A stretch of 5,878 nt of DNA, taken from assembly GCA_016177555.1 (NCBI GenBank), contig JACOVB010000468.1, positions 1 through 5,878 on the forward strand, in the 5' to 3' direction. Numbering within the stretch: position 1 is the stretch's first letter; the number at the start of each line of letters is the position of its first letter. Source of the DNA: Candidatus Rokuibacteriota bacterium (GTDB taxonomy: Bacteria; Methylomirabilota; Methylomirabilia; Rokubacteriales; CSP1-6). Positions 1 to 5,878 of the stretch are shown here, piece after piece. The notes under the pieces are model-generated. The model saw only the letters and a program-made list of their open reading frames with translations, did no database searches and was not told the origin of the DNA. Both the position numbers and the translations under genes were made by a program.

Positions 1-8
1 CCCTTGTT

Positions 9-809
9 CTACATCAGCGAGCCGCCCACGCCCCGGACCCCCTCGCAGACCAGCACGCCGCGCACGCTGGGCGGCCAGACCAACCCGGAGCGGACGAACT
101 GGAAGCACTCCATGACGATGAGCACCGCCCCCGCCCCGAGCGCCAGGCTGACCCCATCCCCGGTGTACTCCCAGGAATTGGAGGTGAACTTCCAGATCTT
201 GCCGATCCCGCCGGTCGCGAGCACCACGGCCTTCGCTTTGAAGAGGACGAACTGCCCCGTGGGCCGGGAGTAGCCGAAGGCGCCGGCGATGCGCCCGCCG
301 TCCGTCAGGAGCCGCTGGATCGTGTACTCCATGAAGACGTCGATCCCGCGGTGCACGGCGTGCTGCTGGAGCGTCCGGATCATCTCGAGCCCGGTCCGGT
401 CGCCCACGTGGGCCAGCCGGGCGTAGCGGTGGCCGCCGAAGTCGCGCTGGAGGATGCGCCCGTCCTTCGTCCGATCGAAGAGCGCGCCCCAGCGCTCGAG
501 CTCGAGGACGCGGTCCGGCGACTCCTGGGCATGCAGCTGCGCCATGCGCCAGTTGTTGAGCATCTTGCCGCCGCGCATGGTGTCGCGGAAGTGGACCTGC
601 CAGCTGTCCTCTTTCCACACGTTGCGCATCGCCGCGGCCATGCCCCCCTCGGCCATGACCGTGTGGGCCTTGCCCAGGAGCGACTTGCAGACGAGCGCGG
701 TCCGGGCGCCCTGCGCCGAGGCCTCGATCGCCGCGCGGAGCCCGGCGCCGCCGGCCCCGAGGACGATGACGTCGTACTCGTGGGTCTCGTACTTCACGTC
801 AGCAGCCAT
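9..809 (-). CDS. sdhA: Succinate dehydrogenase flavoprotein subunit, N-terminal part, ending at an in-frame TAG near the window edge
   Basis: FAD-binding catalytic subunit that oxidises succinate to fumarate and passes electrons to SdhB. The first 266 residues are readable. A dinucleotide-binding GAGGAG lies at residues 18-23, and KAHTVMAEGG at 48-57 holds His49, the expected covalent FAD attachment site. VGDRTG (135-140), VVLATGGIG (195-203) and SNSWEYTGDG (210-219) follow. The wording (CKSLLGKAHT, HFRDTMRGGK, FGGH) resembles the mycobacterial Sdh1 flavoprotein rather than the enterobacterial one. Start: ATG at 809 with GGAGGT at 816-821, 6 nt upstream. It lies 30 nt after sdhC, in the usual C-A order, so sdhB should follow outside the window. 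Family length is about 570-650 residues, yet the frame stops at TAG (9-11). Residues 229-266 also diverge sharply: the substrate-site FHPTG reads FVRSG (238-242) and the usual LVTEG reads LVCEG. The gene is a pseudogene, or the sequence is wrong at a contig end. Identity is sure; integrity is not. Confidence 0.88.
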   Translation of the reverse strand: MAADVKYETHEYDVIVLGAGGAGLRAAIEASAQGARTALVCKSLLGKAHTVMAEGGMAAAMRNVWKEDSWQVHFRDTMRGGKMLNNWRMAQLHAQESPDRVLELERWGALFDRTKDGRILQRDFGGHRYARLAHVGDRTGLEMIRTLQQHAVHRGIDVFMEYTIQRLLTDGGRIAGAFGYSRPTGQFVLFKAKAVVLATGGIGKIWKFTSNSWEYTGDGVSLALGAGAVLIVMECFQFVRSGLVWPPSVRGVLVCEGVRGVGGSLM

Positions 810-839
810 TGGCGTACCTCCAGGGAGAAAGGCATCGCG

Positions 840-1619
840 CTAGAAGAACCGGAGATCCCGGATGACACCCATGGAGAGCAGCCGCACGTACACGTCGCTC
901 AACCCCACCCAGATGAGGCTGACCCAGGCGAGGAGCATGTGACGTTCGTTCAGACAGCTGATGGTGCGCCAGAGCGAGTACCTGGCCGGCCGGGTGTGGA
1001 ACGCGTCGAGGTGCCCGCCGCAGAGATGGCGGCAGGAGTGGCAGGAGATGGAGTAGAGCGTGAGGAGCGCCGCGTTGAGCAGCAGCACGAGCGTCCCCAC
1101 CCCGATGCCGAAGCCGTCGGGGAAGCGGAAGGCGAGAACCGCGTCCCACCAGAGGAAGACCACGATCACGAGCGAGAGCCAGAAGAAGTAGCGGTGGATG
1201 TTCTGCAGGATGAAGGGGAAGCGCGTCTCGCCCGTGTAGCCCTTCGCCACGTCCCGCACCGCGCAGCCCGGTGGGGAGCCGAAGAAGGAGCGGTAGTAGG
1301 CCTTGCGGTAGTAGTAGCACGTGGCCCGGAAGCCACCGGGGACCCAGAGGATCAGGAAGGCCGGCGAGAGGGTCCACCACGAGCCGATCAGCGGCAACGT
1401 CACGTGCTGGCAGCTGGTGGTCAGGCAGGGGGAGTAGAAGGGGGAGAGGTACGGCGCCACGTAGTAGTGCGCGTTCTGGAGCGCGACCCACGTGGCGTAC
1501 ACCGCGAAGCTCCCCAGGAGCAGGATCACCAGCGCGGGCTCGATCCACCACGCGTCGGTGCGCAGGGTCGCCCCCGGGATGACCTCGCCCCGCTGGTTGC
1601 CGAAGGTGTGTTTGCTCAT
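840..1619 (-). CDS. sdhC: Succinate dehydrogenase membrane anchor subunit, single-polypeptide Sdh1-like type
   Basis: Integral membrane subunit of 259 residues that anchors SdhAB and should carry electrons to quinone. Five hydrophobic segments are visible at about 28-48, 82-97, 144-164, 171-192 and 228-248, more than the three of a typical SdhC or SdhD, so one chain may replace both. Conserved-looking polar motifs are SPFYSPC (59-65) with Cys70, CYYYRKAYYRSF (101-112), YTGETRFPFILQNIHRYFF (128-146) and SCHSCRH (192-198). These match my memory of the mycobacterial Sdh1 membrane subunit (Rv0249c type), for which a membrane-embedded Rieske-type [2Fe-2S] cluster has been reported; the Cys/His-rich motifs are candidate ligands here. 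Start: ATG at 1619 with GGGAG at 1627-1631, 7 nt upstream. It lies 18 nt after fumarase beta and directly before sdhA. Assignment rests on membrane topology, motif resemblance and position. Confidence 0.85.
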   Translation of the reverse strand: MSKHTFGNQRGEVIPGATLRTDAWWIEPALVILLLGSFAVYATWVALQNAHYYVAPYLSPFYSPCLTTSCQHVTLPLIGSWWTLSPAFLILWVPGGFRATCYYYRKAYYRSFFGSPPGCAVRDVAKGYTGETRFPFILQNIHRYFFWLSLVIVVFLWWDAVLAFRFPDGFGIGVGTLVLLLNAALLTLYSISCHSCRHLCGGHLDAFHTRPARYSLWRTISCLNERHMLLAWVSLIWVGLSDVYVRLLSMGVIRDLRFF

Positions 1620-1637
1620 CGGTGTTCTCCCATTCTC

Positions 1638-2210
1638 TCAGTCGCGCGCGAACTGCCTCATCCCGTCCTGGTAGAGGTCACCGCCGTGGCAGTCGTAGAT
1701 CACGATGGCGGGGAAGCCCTCCACCTCGAGCCGCCTGATTGCCTCCGTGCCGAGGTCCTCGTAGGCGACGACCTGGAGCTTCTTGACGAAGCGGGAGAGC
1801 ACCGCGCCCGCCCCGCCGATGGCGCCGAAGTACGCGGCCTTCTGTTGCCGGAGCGCATCCTTCACCGGCTGGGAGCGTGCCCCCTTGCCGATCGTCCCCT
1901 TGAGCCCCAGGCCATAGAGCGTCGGCGTGTACTTGTCCATGCGGCTGGCGGTGGTGGGACCGATGGAGCCGGCGACCTCGCCGGGGCGGGCCGGCGAGGG
2001 GCCCGTGTAGTAGATGATCTGCCCGCGGATGTCGATGGGCAGGGGCTTGCCCGCCTCGACGAGCGGCAGCAGCCGGCCGTGCGCGGCATCCCGGGCGGTG
2101 TAGAGCACCCCCGTGATCCGGACGCGGTCGCCCGCCTTGAGCGACTCGACGTCGGCATCCGTGAGCGGGGGGGTGATGTCCTTGATCCCGTCGGCCGCCG
2201 TCGTGATCAC
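1638..2210 (-). CDS. fumB: Fumarate hydratase class I, beta subunit (C-terminal domain as a separate protein)
   Basis: Second half of a two-subunit iron-sulfur fumarase that interconverts fumarate and L-malate; 190 residues, the usual size for stand-alone beta subunits. Family signs are LKAGDRVRITG (24-34), the IYYTGP turn (66-71), the signature GPTTASRMD (84-92), which should supply active-site Thr and Arg residues, the glycine-rich LKGTIGKG (103-110), GGAGA (132-136) and EAIRRLEVEGFPAIV (156-170). The start is a GTG at 2208-2210 preceded by AAGGAGGTGA, a near-perfect anti-16S match. GTG overlaps a TGA in another frame (GTGA), the stop of a short linker frame that begins at the end of the alpha gene. 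The symbol marks the partner of the preceding alpha gene; this is not the single-chain E. coli FumB. L-tartrate dehydratase beta (TtdB) is homologous, but the setting among TCA genes favours fumarase. Confidence 0.92.
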   Translation of the reverse strand: MITTAADGIKDITPPLTDADVESLKAGDRVRITGVLYTARDAAHGRLLPLVEAGKPLPIDIRGQIIYYTGPSPARPGEVAGSIGPTTASRMDKYTPTLYGLGLKGTIGKGARSQPVKDALRQQKAAYFGAIGGAGAVLSRFVKKLQVVAYEDLGTEAIRRLEVEGFPAIVIYDCHGGDLYQDGMRQFARD

Positions 2211-2242
2211 AGCGTCACCTCCTTGTGGCGATGGGCGTGGCA
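2207..2242 (-). repeat. Direct repeat copy 1: duplicate of the 3' end of the fumarase alpha gene
   Basis: These 36 bases match 2326-2361 at 33 of 36 positions, with an offset of 119 bp. In the minus-strand frame they encode CHAHRHKEVTL plus TGA, against CHAHRHQEVTL plus TGA at the real end of the alpha gene. This copy holds the complete AAGGAGGTGA ribosome-binding site and the GTG start of the beta gene. Because the offset is not a multiple of three, read-through of the alpha stop would not reach this copy in frame. Confidence 0.9.
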
Positions 2243-2329
2243 GATCTCGGAGGGGGGCTGCGCCCCCCTTCCGAACCTCCCCCCGGTCGATTGCGCCGAC
2301 AAAGCCGGCGCTCGAAGCCGCCCGTTCAC
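2207..2329 (-). CDS. Possible 40-codon linker frame bridging the two fumarase genes; no known product
   Basis: A GTG-initiated frame of 40 codons fills the space between the two fumarase genes exactly. Its GTG (2327-2329) overlaps the TGA of the alpha gene as GTGA, and its own TGA (2207-2209) overlaps the GTG of the beta gene in the same way. The upstream GAGGTGA of the duplicated segment could serve as ribosome-binding site. The first 29 codons read through two palindromes and are rich in Gly, Arg, Ala and Pro. The last 11 sense codons (CHAHRHKEVTL) nearly duplicate the C-terminus of the alpha subunit. No domain is recognisable. I infer that, if translated at all, it works as a coupling leader letting ribosomes stop and restart between alpha and beta. 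It may equally be an accident of the duplication. Confidence 0.25.
   Translation of the reverse strand: MNGRLRAPALSAQSTGGRFGRGAQPPSEICHAHRHKEVTL
2215..2224 (-). promoter_or_regulatory. Strong ribosome-binding site that decides the GTG start of fumarase beta
   Basis: On the minus strand this reads AAGGAGGTGA, complementary to the 3' tail of 16S rRNA over its whole length. The GGAGG core ends 7 nt before the GTG at 2210. It supports this GTG over any internal ATG. It lies inside direct repeat copy 1. The corresponding site in copy 2, before the linker frame, is weaker (CAAGAGGTGA). Confidence 0.75.
2247..2274 (-). repeat. Perfect GC-rich palindrome (hairpin) in the fumarase alpha-beta gap
   Basis: On the plus strand AGGGGGGC (2251-2258) pairs with GCCCCCCT (2262-2269) around a 3-nt TGC loop. 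The stem extends by TCGG (2247-2250) with CCGA (2271-2274), leaving one bulged T, for 12 base pairs in all. No T-run follows on the minus strand, so it is not a typical intrinsic terminator. It may be an interspersed extragenic palindrome or an mRNA stem between the two subunit genes. Whether it is repeated elsewhere cannot be judged from this window. Confidence 0.8.
2293..2311 (-). repeat. Second small palindrome in the fumarase alpha-beta gap
   Basis: GCGCCG (2293-2298) and CGGCGC (2306-2311) form six base pairs around a 7-nt loop. It lies beside the larger palindrome inside the same duplicated interval, so the gap holds two hairpins in tandem, like a mosaic of extragenic palindromes. Short GC stems arise by chance in such DNA, so confidence that this one matters is modest. 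Confidence 0.5.
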
Positions 2330-2361
2330 AGCGTCACCTCTTGGTGTCGATGGGCGTGGCA
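2326..2361 (-). repeat. Direct repeat copy 2: native 3' end of the fumarase alpha gene
   Basis: Last 12 codons of the alpha gene including TGA, nearly repeated at 2207-2242. The three differences are CGA for CGC (silent) and CAA for AAG (Gln for Lys). It includes the codon for Cys270, the proposed third ligand of the [4Fe-4S] cluster. Outside these 36 bases the two regions are not alike. Confidence 0.9.
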
Positions 2362-3168
2362 CTCGATGGTCACGGCCACCGGCAAGCTGGTGATGTGGCA
2401 CGGGTAAGTGAGGAGGTGGATGCCCAGCGCCGTGGTGTCGCCGCCATAGCCCTGGGGGCCGATGCCGAGGCGGTTGGCGCGATCCAGCAGCTCCTTCTCG
2501 AGGGCGTCCACGGCGGGGTCGGGGTTGGGCGTGCCCAGCTCCCGGAACAGCGCCTTCTTGGACAGGATCGCCGCCTTCTCGAAGGTGCCGCCGATGCCGA
2601 CGCCAGCGACCAGCGGCGGGCAGGCATCCGGACCCGCCGTCTTGATGCACTCGAGCACCCATGCCTTGACGCCCTCCACCCCCTCGGCGGGGGTGAGCAT
2701 CTTGTACTTGGAGCGGTTCTCACAGCCGCCGCCCTTGGGCATGATCTGGATCTTGAGCGTGGCGCCGGACACGACCTCCACGTGCACGACGGCCGGGGTG
2801 TTGTCCCCCGTGTTCACCCGGTCGAAGGGCGAGCGGACGATGGAGGCGCGGAGGTAACCCTCCGTGTAGCCCTGGCGCACGCCCGCGTTGACGGCGTCCG
2901 CCAGGAGCCCGCCCGTCACGTGCACATCCTGCCCCAGCTCGACGAAGCAGACGACGAACCCCGTGTCCTGGCAGTACGGGATCTTCTTCGTCCGGGCCAG
3001 CTCGGCGTTGTCCTTCAGGATCTGGAGCACCTGCCGGCCGGCGGCCGAGCGCTCCGTCTTGAGCGCCCGGTCGAAGGCCCGCAGCATGTCCGGCTCGAGC
3101 TCGTAGTTCGCCTCCATGCAGAGCTTCTTGACCGCATCGGTAACGGAGGACGTGTGGATGTCTCTCAT
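2326..3168 (-). CDS. fumA: Fumarate hydratase class I, alpha subunit (iron-sulfur domain)
   Basis: First half of the two-subunit [4Fe-4S] fumarase; 280 residues, normal for stand-alone alpha subunits. Three cysteines sit where the family places its cluster ligands: Cys66 in PYCQDTG (64-70), Cys183 in DACPPLVAGVGIGG (181-194) and Cys270 near the end in ECHAHRH. Other family blocks are SPFDRVNTGDNTPAV (113-127), MPKGGGCEN (143-151; many relatives have Ser instead of this Cys) and GPQGYGGDTTALG (237-249). Start: ATG at 3168, 19 nt after the mdh stop, with only a weak AGGCGG-like ribosome site, so translation may depend partly on mdh. Its last 12 codons are duplicated ahead of the beta gene. The homologous tartrate dehydratase alpha (TtdA) is an alternative; neighbouring mdh and sdh genes favour fumarase. 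The symbol is used for a split-subunit enzyme, not E. coli FumA. Confidence 0.92.
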   Translation of the reverse strand: MRDIHTSSVTDAVKKLCMEANYELEPDMLRAFDRALKTERSAAGRQVLQILKDNAELARTKKIPYCQDTGFVVCFVELGQDVHVTGGLLADAVNAGVRQGYTEGYLRASIVRSPFDRVNTGDNTPAVVHVEVVSGATLKIQIMPKGGGCENRSKYKMLTPAEGVEGVKAWVLECIKTAGPDACPPLVAGVGIGGTFEKAAILSKKALFRELGTPNPDPAVDALEKELLDRANRLGIGPQGYGGDTTALGIHLLTYPCHITSLPVAVTIECHAHRHQEVTL

Positions 3169-3187
3169 GGTCGTGTCCGCCTGCCGC

Positions 3188-5382
<2,195 letters not shown>

Positions 5383-5389
5383 ACCCGTA

Positions 5390-5396
5390 TCTCCTT
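5390..5396 (-). promoter_or_regulatory. Ribosome-binding site deciding the icd start
   Basis: AAGGAGA on the minus strand, with its GGAG core 8 nt before the ATG at 5382. No comparable site precedes the longer frame opening at 5481. Confidence 0.7.
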
Positions 5397-5457
5397 GGTC
5401 GTGGCGCGCGGCGTCGCTTCCCGGCCCGCGCCCGCGATCTCCCCCTCGTCCACCATG

Positions 5458-5497
5458 CGCCACGGGCACCCGGGCGCTCAAGCGCCCGCCCGTGGCG
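5458..5497 (-). repeat. Forty-nt GC-rich hairpin in the acn-icd gap
   Basis: Outer arms CGCCACGGGC (5458-5467) and GCCCGTGGCG (5488-5497) pair perfectly over 10 bp. An inner stem, GGGCGC with GCGCCC, closes a TCAA loop at 5478-5481, and a 4-nt ACCC bulge (5468-5471) separates the stems on one side. It begins 24 nt after the aconitase stop. No T-run follows in the direction of transcription, so a classical intrinsic terminator is unlikely; attenuation, 3'-end protection of the acn message or an extragenic repeat are alternatives. The rest of this gap (5383-5521) shows no convincing promoter or gene. Confidence 0.75.
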
Positions 5498-5521
5498 GAG
5501 TCTCGCTTCGCTCGTTGTCCG

Positions 5522-5878
5522 CTACTTCAGGGCGTTCAGGGCGGACCCCGCCTTGAACCAGCCGATCTGCTCCTCCGTCAGGCTGTGGTTGCAGCGGATC
5601 GTCGCCGTCTCCCCGCCCGGCTTCCGGATGACCACCTCCACCGGCGCCCCCGGCGCGAGGCTCCCGAGCCCACCGAGGCTCACCCGGTCGGCCTGGTCGA
5701 AGCGGTCGTAGTCCTTCGGGTCGGCGAAGGTCAGTGGCAGGATCCCCTGCTTCTTGAGGTTGGTCTCGTGGATCCGGGCAAAGCTCCGGACGATCACGGC
5801 GCGGCCGCCGAGGTAGCGGGGCGACATGGCGGCGTGCTCGCGACTGGAGCCCTCGCCGTAGTTCTCGTCGCCCACCAC
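5522..5878 (-). CDS. acn: Aconitate hydratase, C-terminal fragment (mitochondrial-like type)
   Basis: The last 118 codons of a gene whose start lies beyond the right edge. Aconitase isomerises citrate and isocitrate through a [4Fe-4S] cluster. The fragment is the end of the swivel domain: [16 protein letters not shown] (2-17) holds the catalytic Ser-Arg signature GEGSSREH, followed by [22 protein letters not shown] (22-43) and the LPLTFADP block (48-55). The wording [15 protein letters not shown] and [12 protein letters not shown] resembles mitochondrial ACO2-type enzymes more than AcnB. The cluster cysteines belong to the missing upstream part. The frame runs open to position 5878. A GTG there is a normal valine codon, not a start. 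The product feeds icd, which follows about 140 nt downstream. Confidence 0.93.
   Translation of the reverse strand: MVGDENYGEGSSREHAAMSPRYLGGRAVIVRSFARIHETNLKKQGILPLTFADPKDYDRFDQADRVSLGGLGSLAPGAPVEVVIRKPGGETATIRCNHSLTEEQIGWFKAGSALNALK

Noticed and set aside
351..2393. A 680-codon open frame on the plus strand across sdhA, sdhC and fumarase beta.
   Set aside because: It lies opposite three clear genes, is rich in Arg, Ala, Glu, His and Val as GC-rich antisense frames are, and shows no domain.
2329..2662. Longer minus-strand frame overlapping the alpha gene in another phase and continuing into the linker.
   Set aside because: The part inside the alpha gene is an out-of-frame shadow; only the stretch from the GTG at 2329 to the TGA at 2207 is worth considering.
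5383..5481. An N-terminal extension of icd by 33 residues.
   Set aside because: It lacks a ribosome site, reads through the intergenic hairpin, is Gly/Arg-rich, and makes the protein longer than its family. The ATG at 5382 has AAGGAG.
5458..5497. Intrinsic terminator after aconitase.
   Set aside because: The stem is strong, but the following bases on the minus strand (CATGGTGGACGAGGGGG) contain no T-run.

Overview
The window is a compact, very GC-rich run of seven genes, all on the minus strand, and all enzymes or subunits of the tricarboxylic acid (TCA) cycle. In transcription order (right to left) they are: the 3' end of a mitochondrial-type aconitase, an NADP-type isocitrate dehydrogenase (icd), an LDH-like malate dehydrogenase (mdh), the alpha and beta subunits of a two-subunit class I [4Fe-4S] fumarase, a five-helix membrane anchor of succinate dehydrogenase (sdhC), and the N-terminal part of the succinate dehydrogenase flavoprotein (sdhA). 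The last gene runs into the left edge of the window, and sdhB would be expected beyond it.

Spacing is tight: 2 nt from icd to mdh, 19 nt from mdh to fumarase alpha, 18 nt from fumarase beta to sdhC, and 30 nt from sdhC to sdhA. Most starts have good Shine-Dalgarno sequences, which fits one polycistronic transcript. No promoter, RNA gene, mobile-element gene or CRISPR array was seen. Two gaps are larger. The acn-icd gap (about 140 nt) carries a 40-nt GC-rich hairpin. The gap between the two fumarase genes (115 nt) is the most unusual part of the window. There the last 12 codons of the alpha gene, stop included, recur just before the beta gene, and between the two copies lie two palindromes and a 40-codon open frame that joins alpha to beta through GTGA stop/start overlaps at both ends.

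The organism is probably an uncultured, GC-rich bacterium. The sdhC/sdhA pair resembles the mycobacterial Sdh1 type, whose membrane subunit binds an iron-sulfur cluster. The clustering of acn, icd, mdh, two-subunit fum and sdh, together with GC-rich intergenic palindromes, recalls metagenomic lineages such as Rokubacteria/Methylomirabilota. That placement is a low-confidence inference from memory, not a search result.

Together the genes cover citrate to 2-oxoglutarate and succinate to oxaloacetate. 2-oxoglutarate dehydrogenase/ferredoxin oxidoreductase, succinyl-CoA synthetase and citrate synthase are not in the window. I see no new defence, mobile or biosynthetic system. The points worth a second look are the fumarase linker duplication, the apparently damaged sdhA end at the window edge, and the cysteine/histidine motif in SdhC.
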